A stretch of DNA of 64,000 bases, from contig NZ_KE161030.1 in NCBI RefSeq assembly GCF_000412335.2, positions 1,754,240-1,818,239 of the forward strand, in the 5' to 3' direction. This DNA is from Cedecea davisae DSM 4568. GTDB taxonomy: Bacteria; Pseudomonadota; Gammaproteobacteria; Enterobacterales; Enterobacteriaceae. Of the stretch, positions 8,972 to 18,890 are shown piece after piece. A model generated the notes under the pieces. The model was given only the letters and a program-made list of their open reading frames with translations, had not been told where the DNA came from and did not search any database. Positions within the stretch are counted from its first letter, which is position 1. Each line of letters begins with the position of its first letter. The translations under genes were made by a program, and so were the position numbers.

Positions 8972-10285
8972 ATGTCTGCAAAACGGCAATTACGTCTTGG
9001 CACTATATTACATGGCGCATCGGGAAATATGTCCGCGTGGCGTCATCCGGCAGCGACGGCGGATGCCAGTATTAATTTTGAATTCGTCAAACAAACCGCG
9101 TTAAAAGCCGAAGAGGGAAAGCTGGACTTTTTATTTGTCGCCGACGGCTTATATATTAATGAAAAATCCATCCCGCATTTTTTAAATCGCTTCGAGCCGC
9201 TCACCGTATTATCCGCGCTGGCAAGCCTGACCCAAAATCTTGGGCTGGTGGGAACGTTATCTACCTCCTACAGCGATCCTTTTACCACGGCCAGGCAGTT
9301 TGCCAGCCTGGACCACCTGAGTAACGGGCGCGCTGGCTGGAACGTTGTGACCTCGCCGCTTGAAGGCTCGGCAAAGAATTTTTCCCGGGAGAAGCACCCG
9401 GAACACGCTCTGCGCTACCGAATTGCCGATGAATATCTCGACGTGGTGAAAGGCCTGTGGGACTCCTGGGAAGAAGATGCCTTTATTCGCAACAAAGAGA
9501 GCGGCCAGTTTTTTGACGCCGAAAAACTTCATGCCCTGAACCACCGGGGTGACTTTTTCCAGGTTGCAGGCCCGCTAAATATCGGCCGCACTCCGCAGGC
9601 CAGGCCGATTATCTTCCAGGCCGGAGCCTCAGATGACGGCAAAAAGCTGGCGGCGCGGCATGCCGATGCGATCTTCACCCACCATGAAAGCCTCGCGGAG
9701 GCAAAAGCCTTCTATCGTGATGTGAAAAACCAGCTAGAAGGACAGGGGCGTGAGCCTGACTCACTGCATATTTTCCAGGGCGTCAGCGTTATTGTTGGCC
9801 AGGACGCCGATGACGTTGAGCGGCAGTATCAAACTACGGCGGCGCTGGTTTCCGTAAACGACGCGCTGAACTATCTCGGGCGCTATTTCGAGCACCATGA
9901 TTTCAGCCAGTATCCGCTGGATGAACCCTTCCCGGACATCGGCGACCTTGGGCAAAACAGCTTCCGCAGCACAACCGATGAAATCAAACGCAACGCCCGC
10001 GAACGGGGGCTTACGCTGCGGCAGGTTGCCCTTGAAGCTGCCAGCCCGCGCCCGCGCTTTTTCGGCTCGCCGGAACAGGTGGCCGACGGCCTGCAACAGT
10101 GGTTTGAAGAACAGGCCGCGGACGGCTTTATTATCCAGGGCGGCACGCCAGACACCTTCCCACGTTTTGTAGAGCAGGTCGTGCCCGTTCTGCAAGTGCG
10201 CGGGCTGTTTCGCACGGACTACCCCGGCAGCACGCTGCGGGAGAGCTTTGGTCTTACACAACCTAAAAATCGCTACGGCAAATAA
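8972..10285 (+). CDS. NtaA/SnaA/DszA-family FMN-dependent monooxygenase (YtnJ/YxeK-like)
   Basis: 437 residues, the usual family length. Recognisable are [18 protein letters not shown] at the N-terminus, [38 protein letters not shown] and [25 protein letters not shown]. This luciferase-superfamily clade includes nitrilotriacetate and dibenzothiophene-sulfone monooxygenases as well as YxeK and YtnJ, which oxidise N-acetylated S-substituted cysteines. AAGGA precedes the ATG. A reductase partner is not encoded in the operon, so flavin must come from elsewhere. The cysteine-derivative role is inferred from operon content. Confidence 0.9.
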   Translation: MSAKRQLRLGTILHGASGNMSAWRHPAATADASINFEFVKQTALKAEEGKLDFLFVADGLYINEKSIPHFLNRFEPLTVLSALASLTQNLGLVGTLSTSYSDPFTTARQFASLDHLSNGRAGWNVVTSPLEGSAKNFSREKHPEHALRYRIADEYLDVVKGLWDSWEEDAFIRNKESGQFFDAEKLHALNHRGDFFQVAGPLNIGRTPQARPIIFQAGASDDGKKLAARHADAIFTHHESLAEAKAFYRDVKNQLEGQGREPDSLHIFQGVSVIVGQDADDVERQYQTTAALVSVNDALNYLGRYFEHHDFSQYPLDEPFPDIGDLGQNSFRSTTDEIKRNARERGLTLRQVALEAASPRPRFFGSPEQVADGLQQWFEEQAADGFIIQGGTPDTFPRFVEQVVPVLQVRGLFRTDYPGSTLRESFGLTQPKNRYGK

Positions 10286-10300
10286 AAAAGAGAAACCGCT

Positions 10301-11233
10301 ATGCAGAAATCATCGCTATTACTGGCTATTGCTCTGGCCTGGGCTCCGCTTACGTGGGCAAACGACGTTACGATTAACGGCACCGGCGTGAGCGTGGAAG
10401 CTAACAAAGCGCCAGTCCATACCGCTAAGAACCCGCAGGCTATTGCCCAGCTTCCTCAAGATTACCGCTTTGCCGTGCCGGGTAAATTTACCGTGGCGGT
10501 GGCGGCGCTGAATTCCCCGCCGCTGACGGTGTTCTCCGACGACAATAAAACCCTGCTCGGCAGCGAGGTGGATATTGCCCGCCTGGTTGCGGACAGTCTG
10601 GGCCTTGAGCTTAACGTGGTGCCGACTTCGTGGGAGGACTGGCCGCTGGGCGTGGCTTCCGGGAAATATGATGCCGCGATCAGCAATATTACCGTCACCA
10701 AAGAGCGCAAAGAGAAATTCGACTTTGCCACCTACCGTAAGGACTCGCTGGGCTTCTACGTGAAGGCCAATAGCCCGATAAAGTCGATTGCCAACGCGCA
10801 AGAGATTGCCGGGCTGCGCATTATCGTCGGCTCCGGCACCAACCAGGAGGCAATTTTGCTGGCCTGGAATGAAGAGAACAAAAAGAAAGGCCTGAAGCCG
10901 TTTACGCCGGTCTACACCAAAGACGACGCGGCCTTGACCCTTGCGCTCCAGTCCGGGCGCGCGGACGCCTTCTTTGGCCCGAACGTTATTGGCGCGTGGA
11001 AAGCGGCGTTGACGGGTAAAACGAAGCTGGTGGGCAGCGTGGACGGCGGCTGGCCGAAAGCCGCGCATATTGCCGTGACCCTGAAAAAGGGCGGCGGCCT
11101 GGTAGAAGCGGTGCAGACGTCGCTCAACGGCGCAATTAAAAGCGGCGATTACGACAAAGTGCTTAATCGCTGGGGCGAGGGCGTGGAGCGTATCCCCGCT
11201 TCGGAAATCAACCCAGCCGGTTTAGGCGACTGA
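10301..11233 (+). CDS. ABC transporter periplasmic substrate-binding protein (first of two)
   Basis: 310 residues. It has a Sec signal peptide (about residues 1-20, ending at TWA) and a family-3 amino-acid-binding fold: FTVAVAALNSPPL, GSEVDIARLVADSLGL, TVTKERKEKFDFATYRKDS, IVGSGTNQEAILL and SGRADAFFGPN. It is clearly paralogous to the protein at 13451-14344; both share EDWPLG and RKEKFDFATYR. It should capture an amino-acid-like ligand, probably a cysteine derivative, for the permease and ATPase encoded downstream. B. subtilis has a similar pair, YtmJ and YtmK. Confidence 0.92.
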   Translation: MQKSSLLLAIALAWAPLTWANDVTINGTGVSVEANKAPVHTAKNPQAIAQLPQDYRFAVPGKFTVAVAALNSPPLTVFSDDNKTLLGSEVDIARLVADSLGLELNVVPTSWEDWPLGVASGKYDAAISNITVTKERKEKFDFATYRKDSLGFYVKANSPIKSIANAQEIAGLRIIVGSGTNQEAILLAWNEENKKKGLKPFTPVYTKDDAALTLALQSGRADAFFGPNVIGAWKAALTGKTKLVGSVDGGWPKAAHIAVTLKKGGGLVEAVQTSLNGAIKSGDYDKVLNRWGEGVERIPASEINPAGLGD

Positions 11234-11243
11234 GGAGGCCACG

Positions 11244-11753
11244 ATGAGCGAACATTTTCGGGTTTTATCGCCGGAGGCTCCGGAGCTCCAGCCGATAATC
11301 AGCGGCCTGTTCGGGGAGTACGCCGCCCGCTATGGGGATTACTTTTCGCGCGATGCGGAGGTGGAGCTAACCGAGTGGTATCTGCCGCCGCAGGGGATAT
11401 TTGTCGTCCTTGAGCGCGACGGGGAAATCATCGCTACCGGGGCTTATAAACCCTATGACGAACAGACGGCGGAAATTAAGCGCATCTGGACCAAAGGCAC
11501 GCTGCGCAAGCAGGGGCTGGCCGGGCGCGTCGTGCGCGAGCTGGAACGCCTGGCTCTGCTTGCGGGCTATAGCCGTATCTATCTGACGACCGGTTTCCGC
11601 CAGCCCGAGGCCGTCAGGCTCTATCTCAGCGAAGGATATGAAGCGCAATTCGACCTGCAACGCGACCCGGAAGAGTTCAGCCAGCCTCCTTACGACGGGC
11701 GGCTGCGTTTCACCAAAATATTGTCACTGCAAAGCCTGAGTAAGACGGCCTGA
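11244..11753 (+). CDS. GNAT-family N-acetyltransferase (YtmI/YxeL-like)
   Basis: 169 residues. The acetyl-CoA-binding region reads EIKRIWTKGTLRKQGLAGRVV, with the RKQGLAGR turn typical of GNAT motif A, followed by LYLSEGYEAQF. A good GGAGG lies before the ATG. It sits between a binding-protein gene and the permease gene of the same transporter. In B. subtilis the matching enzymes (YtmI, YxeL) acetylate S-alkylcysteines before oxidation; that role is inferred here from the company it keeps. Confidence 0.87.
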   Translation: MSEHFRVLSPEAPELQPIISGLFGEYAARYGDYFSRDAEVELTEWYLPPQGIFVVLERDGEIIATGAYKPYDEQTAEIKRIWTKGTLRKQGLAGRVVRELERLALLAGYSRIYLTTGFRQPEAVRLYLSEGYEAQFDLQRDPEEFSQPPYDGRLRFTKILSLQSLSKTA

Positions 11754-11762
11754 GGAGAAAAG

Positions 11763-12692
11763 ATGAAAACATCTGAAACCATTAAGGTGGTGCCCGCGCG
11801 CTACCCCCTGCGTGCCGTCGGCGCGGTGATTGCTCTGTTTGTGCTGGCGGTGGTGGTGCAGTCCGTGGCGTTTAATCCGCGCTGGGAGTGGGCGGTCTTC
11901 GCCCGCTGGTTCTTTGACCCCGTGATCCTCGAGGGGCTGGGGCAGACCTTGCTTCTTACCCTGCTGGGAACGGCCCTGAGCGTGGTCATTGGCGGCCTGC
12001 TGGCGCTGGCGAGACTCTCGTCTTCCTGGCTGCTCAGTAGCCTGGCCTGGGGCTACATCTGGCTGTTCCGCTCGCTGCCGCTGATAGTCGTGCTTATCGT
12101 TTTGTATAACTTTTCTTACCTTTACGACACGCTCTCGCTCGGCGTGCCTTTTACCGGCATCACCTGGGCAAGCTACGAAACCATTAACGTACTGGGGCAG
12201 TTTTCCACCGCCGTAGTGGGCCTCACGCTGGTGCAGAGCGCCTACACGGCGGAGATTGTGCGCGGAGGTTTTCTCGGCGTGGATCACGGGCAGTATGAAG
12301 CTGCCGCCGCGCTGGGGTTGCCCGCATGGCGGCGCACCGTGCGCATCATCCTTCCCCAGGCGCTGAGAACCATTCTTCCGGCGGGTTTTAATGAAATCAT
12401 CAGCCTCGCGAAAGGCACGGCGATGGTATATGTCCTGGCGATGCCGGAGCTGTTTTATACCATCCAGATGATCTACAACCGCACCCAGCAGGTGATCCCG
12501 CTGCTGATGGTCGGGGCGGTCTGGTATCTGGTCATTACCAGCGTGCTGTCGATTATCCAGCACCTGGTCGAACGCTCTCTGGCGCGCAGCGAACGCCGCT
12601 CCGCGATTAATCAGGCTCGTTCCTCAACCCGCACCGTCGCCGTTACCTCGCCAGCCACAACCCAGGAGCCGATTCATGCCAACCTCTCATAG
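11763..12692 (+). CDS. Amino-acid ABC transporter permease
   Basis: 309 residues with an N-terminal membrane segment (about residues 16-36) and the His/Glu/Gln-type permease domain. LRSLPLIVVL-like GETYKQ-region residues and the EAA loop (EAAAALGLPAWRRTVRIILP) are visible. A hydrophilic tail of about 35 residues follows. It has a single permease gene, so it probably works as a homodimer. Its last 17 bases overlap the start of the ATPase gene, which is typical for such operons. Confidence 0.92.
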   Translation: MKTSETIKVVPARYPLRAVGAVIALFVLAVVVQSVAFNPRWEWAVFARWFFDPVILEGLGQTLLLTLLGTALSVVIGGLLALARLSSSWLLSSLAWGYIWLFRSLPLIVVLIVLYNFSYLYDTLSLGVPFTGITWASYETINVLGQFSTAVVGLTLVQSAYTAEIVRGGFLGVDHGQYEAAAALGLPAWRRTVRIILPQALRTILPAGFNEIISLAKGTAMVYVLAMPELFYTIQMIYNRTQQVIPLLMVGAVWYLVITSVLSIIQHLVERSLARSERRSAINQARSSTRTVAVTSPATTQEPIHANLS

Positions 12693-13449
12693 CGGCCATA
12701 TATCGATTACCGGGGTCAGCAAATACTTTGGCCGCCATAAAGCTCTGGACGAAGTCTCGCTGGAGATCCCGCCCGGTACGGTGACGGTTATTCTCGGGCC
12801 GTCCGGCTCCGGCAAGTCCACGTTGCTGCGGGCAATTAACCACCTTGAGCGCGTGGATGAAGGCTTTATTCAAATTGACGGGGACTACATTGGCTACCGC
12901 CTGAAGGGCGACAAGCTGTATGAGCTGAAAGAGAAAGAGATCCTGCGCCAGCGGGTGAACGTCGGCTATGTGTTCCAGAATTTCAACCTGTTCCCGCATC
13001 TCACGGTGCTGGAAAACCTGATTGAGGCACCCATCGCCCATAAGCAGCTCAGCCGTAAAGAAGCGGTTGAGCGGGCTTATGACCTGCTGGATGTGGTCGG
13101 CCTGCGCAATAAGGCCGACGCGTGGTCGCGGCATTTGTCTGGCGGGCAGCAGCAGCGCATCGCTATTGCCCGTGCGCTGGCGCTCAGCCCGCGCGTGATG
13201 CTGTTCGATGAACCCACTTCTGCCCTGGACCCGGAACTGGTAGGCGAAGTGCTGGACGTGATTAAGAAACTGGCGCGTTCGGGCACCACGCTGGTGGTTG
13301 TGACGCACGAAATCGGCTTTGCCCGTGAAGTGGCAGACCAGGTGGTCTTTATGGTGGATGGCAAAATTGTCGAGCAGGGAAGCAGCGATGAGGTTCTCAA
13401 TTATCCGCAGCATCCGCGTACCCGGCAGTTTTTATCGAAGGTGCTGTGA
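12676..13449 (+). CDS. Amino-acid ABC transporter ATP-binding protein
   Basis: 257 residues of the GlnQ/HisP type. Walker A is GPSGSGKST (about residues 38-46), the signature is LSGGQQQR, Walker B is VMLFDEPTSALDP, and the switch histidine is in VVVTHE. An insertion after the Walker A region (YRLKGDKLYELKEKEIL) is seen in other polar amino-acid importers. The start overlaps the permease stop, and the stop is one base before the second binding-protein gene. Confidence 0.95.
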   Translation: MPTSHSGHISITGVSKYFGRHKALDEVSLEIPPGTVTVILGPSGSGKSTLLRAINHLERVDEGFIQIDGDYIGYRLKGDKLYELKEKEILRQRVNVGYVFQNFNLFPHLTVLENLIEAPIAHKQLSRKEAVERAYDLLDVVGLRNKADAWSRHLSGGQQQRIAIARALALSPRVMLFDEPTSALDPELVGEVLDVIKKLARSGTTLVVVTHEIGFAREVADQVVFMVDGKIVEQGSSDEVLNYPQHPRTRQFLSKVL

Positions 13450-13450
13450 A

Positions 13451-14344
13451 ATGAAATATGGATTACTGGCTTTGATGATTTATGCCTCGGCCTCCACGGC
13501 GCACGGCGGTCTTGACCTGGCAGCAAATGAAAAACCGCTCCCGACAACGCGGGACGAGCAGGCGATAAGCAAAATCCCCACCGGCTATAAATTCGTTGAG
13601 CCGGGCACGCTGACGGTGGCTATCTCGGCGCTCAATTCGCCGCCGCTTGCGTTGCTGGCAAGCGATAATCGTACGCGTATCGGCAGTGATCCGGATATCG
13701 CTCGCCTGCTGGCGGGCAGCCTTGGGCTGAAGCTAAAACTGGTCCCCACGGCATGGGAAGACTGGCCGCTGGGCATCAGCTCCGGGCGTTATGACGTGGC
13801 GCTGGTGAATATTGCGGTGACCGAACAGCGTAAAGAGAAGTTCGATTTTGCCACTTATCGCGTGGATTCGCTGGCGTTCTCGGTGAAGTCCGGCAGCCCG
13901 ATAAAGGCCGTCAGCAAGGCGGAAGATCTCGCCGGGCGCAGGGTTATAGTAGGCTCCGGCACCAACCAGGAGCGTATTTTACTGGGCTGGAATGCTGAAA
14001 ACGAAAAGGCGGGCCGCGAGCCTGCGCAGCCGGTTTATCTCACCGACGATGCTTCGGGCAATCTCTATATTCAGTCCGGCCGGGCAGACGTCTTCTTTGG
14101 CCCGCAGTCCGTTGCCTCTTATAAAGCTGCGCTTAACGGCACCACGCGGGTTGTGGGGCTTGGGCCGAAAAAGGCCTACGTCGCGACCACGACGAAAAAG
14201 GGCAATGGCTTAGTGTTTGCGCTACAGGCGGCGCTGGATGGGGCAATTAAACGGGGCGAATATCAGCAGGTGCTGGCGAGATGGGGGGAGCAGGGCGAGG
14301 CAGTGGCCGAATCGGAGGTCAACCCGCCCGGCATAACGTACTAA
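13451..14344 (+). CDS. ABC transporter periplasmic substrate-binding protein (second of two)
   Basis: 297 residues starting at the ATG one base after the ATPase stop. A longer frame upstream runs inside the ATPase gene and is not used. A signal peptide (about residues 1-18, ending STAHG) precedes a family-3 binding fold with LTVAISALNSPPL, EQRKEKFDFATYR and VIVGSGTNQERILLGWNAEN. It is a paralogue of the protein at 10301-11233. Two binding proteins sharing one permease and ATPase suggest two related ligands, or the same ligand at two affinities. Confidence 0.92.
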   Translation: MKYGLLALMIYASASTAHGGLDLAANEKPLPTTRDEQAISKIPTGYKFVEPGTLTVAISALNSPPLALLASDNRTRIGSDPDIARLLAGSLGLKLKLVPTAWEDWPLGISSGRYDVALVNIAVTEQRKEKFDFATYRVDSLAFSVKSGSPIKAVSKAEDLAGRRVIVGSGTNQERILLGWNAENEKAGREPAQPVYLTDDASGNLYIQSGRADVFFGPQSVASYKAALNGTTRVVGLGPKKAYVATTTKKGNGLVFALQAALDGAIKRGEYQQVLARWGEQGEAVAESEVNPPGITY

Positions 14345-14375
14345 AAAAATGGCCCGATGAACGGGCCATTTTTAT
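14343..14375. terminator. Bidirectional terminator between the inserted operon and slyB
   Basis: The stem ATGGCCCG (14349-14356) pairs with CGGGCCAT (14362-14369), and A/T runs flank both sides. It fills the whole gap between the stops of the convergent genes, so it serves both the operon and slyB. Confidence 0.9.
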
Positions 14376-14840
14376 TTAGCGAGGGGCAACGGTGATGTTG
14401 TTGCCGCTGCCGGAGATAGCTACGCGCTGGCCCACGGAGTAGCGGGTGTCGCCTTGTTTCTGCACGGCAATAATGGTCTGGCCGTCATCTTTACGGATTT
14501 CCAGCTCAACACCTTTACTGTTGCTCATTGCGCCGCCAACGGCATCACCCGCCAGGCCACCGGCTACTGCGCCGCCTGCGGTTGCCAGAGTACGTCCGGT
14601 ACCGCCGCCAACGGTGTTACCCAGCAGGCCGCCGAGTACCGCGCCGCCGATAGCGCCGATTGTGCTGCTGCCTTCGCTGCCTTTAATGGTGACCGCGCGA
14701 ACGTGGGTAATGGTACCGTAGGTCACGGTTCTTACCTGTTTAGCTTCGGATGCATTATAAACATCGCCGGACAGCGATTCATTGGCGCAGCCAGCCAGCG
14801 TCAGACTTACCAGTGAAATAGCCAGAATACGTGAAATCAT
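14376..14840 (-). CDS. slyB: Outer-membrane lipoprotein SlyB (glycine zipper)
   Basis: 154 residues. The lipobox LAGC puts the lipidated cysteine at position 18, and Ala follows, which fits outer-membrane sorting. A long Gly/Ala-rich glycine-zipper segment (about residues 60-108) includes GAIGGAVLGGLLGN. The C-terminal part reads VELEIRKDDGQTI and ends VAPR, as in E. coli. SlyB forms oligomers in the outer membrane and in E. coli belongs to the PhoPQ regulon. It is convergent with the inserted operon; in E. coli slyA is its direct neighbour. Confidence 0.95.
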   Translation of the reverse strand: MISRILAISLVSLTLAGCANESLSGDVYNASEAKQVRTVTYGTITHVRAVTIKGSEGSSTIGAIGGAVLGGLLGNTVGGGTGRTLATAGGAVAGGLAGDAVGGAMSNSKGVELEIRKDDGQTIIAVQKQGDTRYSVGQRVAISGSGNNITVAPR

Positions 14841-15134
14841 TTATACCTCTCCTGTGTACCCATCAACGCTCAGTGAGCATCCGTTATGGCTAAATTATAT
14901 GGCAATTCCTCGCCACAGTTCATATTTGTTCGACAACAATCTTGTAAAAATAGTAAACCAGCCGCCTTTAACAATGGCTAAACCGCTGTATTGAAGTGAA
15001 TTTGCATTAAGTCACCCCGTTTTTGTTGCGCTTCGTTACACAGATTATTAATAAAATATATTAATAAATCATAGCATTGCGTGCTAGTTTATCGACGTCA
15101 AGTTACAGTCCCCGGTAACAATAAGGAGTGTTGG

Positions 15135-16259
15135 ATGAAGTCAGGTCGCTATATTGGCGTAATGTCAGGAACCAGCCTGGACGGCATCGATGTGGTGCTT
15201 GCCGCTATCGATGAGCATCTGGTTGCCCAGCAGGCGAGTTACAGCCACCCGATGCCGCTGGCCATCAAAAACGCCGTTCTTGCCGTTTGCCAGGGGCAGC
15301 AGCTTACGCTTTCTCAACTGGGTCAATTGGACAATCGCTTAGGAAAATTGTTCGCTGAGGCGGTGCAAATTCTGATGGAGCGTGAAGGGCTGCGGCCTGA
15401 AGACGTCACCGCCATTGGCTGCCACGGGCAAACTGTGTGGCACGAACCGCAGGGCGAGGCCGCCCACACCATGCAAATTGGCGATAACAATCAAATCGCC
15501 GCGCTGACCGGCGTTACCGTAGTAGGCGACTTCCGCCGTCGCGATATGGCGCTCGGTGGGCAGGGCGCGCCTCTGGTGCCTGCATTCCATCAGGCGCTGC
15601 TGGCGCATCCGGTGGAAAGACGCATGGTGCTGAACATCGGCGGTATCGCCAATCTTTCTTTGCTGATCCCCGGCCAGCCGGTCAGGGGCTATGATACCGG
15701 GCCGGGCAATATGCTGATGGACGCGTGGATCTGGCGTCAAAAAGGCAAAGGCTACGATAAAGACGCGCAGTGGGCGAACAGCGGCAAAGTTATCATCCCC
15801 CTGTTACAGCAAATGCTGAGCGACCCTTATTTCTCCGCTCCCGCGCCGAAGAGTACCGGGCGTGAATATTTCAACTATGGCTGGCTTGAGCGCCAGCTGG
15901 CCATGTTCCCGGCGCTGGCCGGAGAGGACGTGCAGGCTACGCTAACCGAACTGACGGCCACGACGATTGCCGAACAGGTGCTGCTGAGCGGCGGCTGCGA
16001 GCGGGTGATGGTCTGCGGCGGCGGCAGCCGTAATCCACTGCTGATGGCGCGGCTGGCGGCTCTGTTGCCGGGGATTGAAGTCACCACAACCGACGAAGCG
16101 GGCATCAGCGGCGACGATATGGAAGCTCTGGCCTTCGCCTGGCTTGCCTACCGTACTATGTCCGGCCTGCCGGGCAACCTGCCGTCGGTCACCGGCGCGT
16201 CCAGGGCGACGGTGCTCGGCGCTATCTATCCGGCAAACCCGCCGCATAATCAGAGTTAA
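15135..16259 (+). CDS. anmK: Anhydro-N-acetylmuramic acid kinase
   Basis: 374 residues. The N-terminal ATP-binding signature is [12 protein letters not shown]; further conserved blocks are [47 protein letters not shown] and [14 protein letters not shown]. It phosphorylates and hydrates 1,6-anhydroMurNAc released in cell-wall recycling, giving MurNAc-6-phosphate for MurQ. The ATG at 15135 is chosen because AAGGAG lies six bases upstream and it matches E. coli MKSGR. A frame extension to 15081 lacks a ribosome-binding site. Confidence 0.97.
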   Translation: MKSGRYIGVMSGTSLDGIDVVLAAIDEHLVAQQASYSHPMPLAIKNAVLAVCQGQQLTLSQLGQLDNRLGKLFAEAVQILMEREGLRPEDVTAIGCHGQTVWHEPQGEAAHTMQIGDNNQIAALTGVTVVGDFRRRDMALGGQGAPLVPAFHQALLAHPVERRMVLNIGGIANLSLLIPGQPVRGYDTGPGNMLMDAWIWRQKGKGYDKDAQWANSGKVIIPLLQQMLSDPYFSAPAPKSTGREYFNYGWLERQLAMFPALAGEDVQATLTELTATTIAEQVLLSGGCERVMVCGGGSRNPLLMARLAALLPGIEVTTTDEAGISGDDMEALAFAWLAYRTMSGLPGNLPSVTGASRATVLGAIYPANPPHNQS

Positions 16260-16350
16260 CTGAAATTATCCCGCGGGAAAAGCTTCTAAACTGAAGACGT
16301 TGAGGAGGGCGCATGCCCTCCAGGGATAAGAACGCCTTCAGGATAAAAAG

Positions 16351-16674
16351 ATGAAAAAACTGCTTGTTGCCACGCTTCCGCTGTTGCTCGCCGGCTGTAG
16401 CTACTACAACGCCTTCCTTGTAAAAATGCATACCGACACGCTGGCCTACCAGTGCGACGAAAAGCCGCTGACCGTGAAGCTCAATAACGACAAACAGCAG
16501 GTAAGCTTCGTCTATGACAACCAGCTGCTGACCCTGACACAGGGGCTTTCCGCCTCCGGGGCGCGTTATACCGACGGCGTGTATGTGTTCTGGTCTAAGG
16601 GCGATGACGCGATCGTCTACCGCAAAGACAATATCGTGCTGAATAATTGCCATATACAGACCGCCAAACGTTGA
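16351..16674 (+). CDS. mliC: Membrane-bound inhibitor of C-type lysozyme
   Basis: 107 residues. The lipobox LLAGC places lipidation at Cys16. The MliC domain follows, with [26 protein letters not shown] and the [23 protein letters not shown] block, whose Ser and Lys residues insert into the lysozyme active site in the family. It is E. coli ydhA/mliC by position, between anmK and pdxH. A hairpin (GGAGGGC/GCCCTCC, 16304-16321) lies in its leader. Confidence 0.93.
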   Translation: MKKLLVATLPLLLAGCSYYNAFLVKMHTDTLAYQCDEKPLTVKLNNDKQQVSFVYDNQLLTLTQGLSASGARYTDGVYVFWSKGDDAIVYRKDNIVLNNCHIQTAKR

Positions 16675-16731
16675 GATTTATCAGGGTGGAGAGCACAATA
16701 GCTCCACCCGAGGATAGCCTGACGTAACGCC

Positions 16732-17388
16732 ATGTCTGATAACGATTCTTTGCAACAAATTGCCCATCTGCGCCGCGAATATACCCAGGGCGGCCTGCGC
16801 CGTCGTGACCTTACCGACACGCCGCTGCCGCTGTTTGAACGCTGGCTGGCGCAGGCCTGCGAGGCAAAACTCGCCGATCCTACCGCGATGGTCGTCGCCA
16901 CGGTTGATGAAAACGGCCAGCCGTATCAGCGCATCGTGTTGCTGAAGCATTTCGATGAGAGAGGGCTGGTGTTTTATACCAACCTCGGCTCGCGCAAGGC
17001 TCACCATCTCGAAACCAACCCGCGTATAAGCCTGCACTTCCCCTGGCATATGCTGGACCGCCAGGTGATGGTACAGGGCACCGCCGAACGCCTTTCTACG
17101 CTGGAAGTGATGAAATACTTCCACAGCCGCCCGAAGGATAGCCAGATAGGCGCCTGGGTGTCGAAGCAGTCGAGCCGTATTTCGGCGCGCGGCGTGCTTG
17201 AAAGCAAATTCCTCGAACTGAAGCAAAAATTCCAGCAGGGCGAAGTGCCGCTCCCGAGCTTCTGGGGCGGATATCGCGTAAGTATTGAGCAAATGGAATT
17301 CTGGCAGGGCGGCGAACACCGTCTGCACGACCGTTTCCTTTATCAACGCGAAGGAACTGCCTGGAAAATAGACCGTCTCGCCCCGTAA
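16732..17388 (+). CDS. pdxH: Pyridoxine/pyridoxamine 5'-phosphate oxidase
   Basis: 218 residues, identical in length to E. coli PdxH. FMN-binding residues are in [18 protein letters not shown] and SRKAH; the C-terminal PNPOx dimerisation region carries RLHDRF and ends WKIDRLAP. It makes pyridoxal 5'-phosphate from PNP or PMP. It is followed by tyrS, probably in one transcript, and pdxY of the salvage route is two genes downstream. Confidence 0.97.
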   Translation: MSDNDSLQQIAHLRREYTQGGLRRRDLTDTPLPLFERWLAQACEAKLADPTAMVVATVDENGQPYQRIVLLKHFDERGLVFYTNLGSRKAHHLETNPRISLHFPWHMLDRQVMVQGTAERLSTLEVMKYFHSRPKDSQIGAWVSKQSSRISARGVLESKFLELKQKFQQGEVPLPSFWGGYRVSIEQMEFWQGGEHRLHDRFLYQREGTAWKIDRLAP

Positions 17389-17526
17389 GGTCAGGATTTT
17401 CATGTTAAGCGCTGGTACTACGCGTGCCGGCGCTTTATTCTATACGCCCCAAAAAGTATTACTTTCGCCAGTGGGCGAAAAGCCGTGTACCGGCCAAGGT
17501 GCAGTCGTATAGAGATGGAGAATTTG

Positions 17527-18801
17527 ATGGCGAACATCAATTTGATAAAACAATTGCAAGAGCGGGGCTTAGTTGCCCAGGTGACGGATGAGGAAGCGTT
17601 AGCAGAGCGACTGGCGCAAGGGCCAATTGCACTCTATTGCGGCTTCGATCCTACCGCCGACAGCTTGCATTTGGGCCATCTGGTTCCGCTGCTGTGCCTG
17701 AAGCGTTTTCAGGAAGCAGGCCATAAACCGGTTGCGCTGGTGGGTGGTGCAACGGGCCTTATCGGCGACCCAAGTTTTAAAGCGGTTGAGCGTAAGCTGA
17801 ATACCGAAGACACCGTGCAGGAGTGGGTGGAAAAAATCCGCCGCCAGGTTGCACCGTTCCTCGACTTTGACTGCGGCGACAACTCCGCGGTAGCCGCGAA
17901 CAACTATGACTGGTTCGGCAACATGAACGTGTTGACCTTCCTGCGTGATATCGGCAAGCACTTCTCCGTTAACCAGATGATTAACAAAGAAGCCGTGAAG
18001 CAGCGCCTGAACCGTGACGATGTGGGTATCTCGTTCACCGAGTTTTCCTACAACCTGCTGCAGGGCTATGACTTTGCCTGCCTGAACAAACTGCACGGCG
18101 TCGTGCTGCAAATCGGTGGTTCTGACCAGTGGGGCAACATCACCTCCGGTATCGACCTGACCCGCCGCCTGCACCAGCAGCAGGCCTTCGGCCTGACCGT
18201 GCCGCTTATCACCAAATCAGACGGCACCAAATTCGGTAAAACCGAAGGCGGCGCGGTATGGCTGGATCCGAAGAAAACCAGCCCGTACAAGTTCTACCAG
18301 TTCTGGATCAATACCGCCGATGCCGACGTCTATCGCTTCCTGAAGTTCTTCACTTTTATGGATATCGCAGAGATAAACGCTCTGGAAGAAGAAGACAAAA
18401 ACAGCGGCGCGGCGCCTCGTGCCCAGTATGTGCTGGCCGAGCAGGTTACCCGCCTGGTTCACGGCGAAGAAGGCCTGAGCGCGGCGAAGCGTATTACCGC
18501 CAGCCTGTTTAACGGCAACCTCAGCGACCTGAGCGAAGCGGACTTTGAACAGCTTGCCCAGGACGGCGTGCCGATGGTTGAAATCGAGCGCGGCGCGGAC
18601 CTGCAACAGGCGCTGGTTGACTCCGAGCTACAGCCATCTCGTGGCCAGGCACGTAAAACCATTGCCCAGAACGCTATTACTATTAACGGCGAAAAACAGT
18701 CTGACCCGGAATACACCTTTACCGACGGCGACATTCTGTTTAACCGTTACACCCTGCTGCGTCGCGGTAAGAAGAACTACTGCCTCGTCTGCTGGAAATA
18801 A
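17527..18801 (+). CDS. tyrS: Tyrosyl-tRNA synthetase
   Basis: 424 residues from the ATG at 17527, with GGAG eight bases upstream; this equals the E. coli length. The class I signatures are present as LHLGHLVPL (HIGH) and KFGKTEGG (the KMSKS equivalent). The tyrosine-binding segments [14 protein letters not shown] and [11 protein letters not shown] and a C-terminal S4-type RNA-binding domain (RGQARKTI) are also seen. A hairpin around 17463-17480 lies in the leader but has no T run. Confidence 0.98.
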   Translation: MANINLIKQLQERGLVAQVTDEEALAERLAQGPIALYCGFDPTADSLHLGHLVPLLCLKRFQEAGHKPVALVGGATGLIGDPSFKAVERKLNTEDTVQEWVEKIRRQVAPFLDFDCGDNSAVAANNYDWFGNMNVLTFLRDIGKHFSVNQMINKEAVKQRLNRDDVGISFTEFSYNLLQGYDFACLNKLHGVVLQIGGSDQWGNITSGIDLTRRLHQQQAFGLTVPLITKSDGTKFGKTEGGAVWLDPKKTSPYKFYQFWINTADADVYRFLKFFTFMDIAEINALEEEDKNSGAAPRAQYVLAEQVTRLVHGEEGLSAAKRITASLFNGNLSDLSEADFEQLAQDGVPMVEIERGADLQQALVDSELQPSRGQARKTIAQNAITINGEKQSDPEYTFTDGDILFNRYTLLRRGKKNYCLVCWK

Positions 18802-18815
18802 GCTAGTCAGACCCG

Positions 18816-18848
18816 AAGGGCGTGGCGTAAACCACGCCCTTTATTTTT
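18816..18848 (+). terminator. tyrS terminator
   Basis: A ten-pair stem (AAGGGCGTGG with CCACGCCCTT, loop 18826-18831) is followed by a T-rich tract. Confidence 0.9.
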
Positions 18849-18890
18849 ACTCATCAAGCACAACGCCAGGCGTTTCATCCGAGTAGAAAA

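Noticed and set aside
14945-14985. PhoP box upstream of slyB
   Set aside because: Two TAAACC half-sites (14954 and 14979) are present, but they are 25 bases apart rather than the 11 of a PhoP direct repeat.
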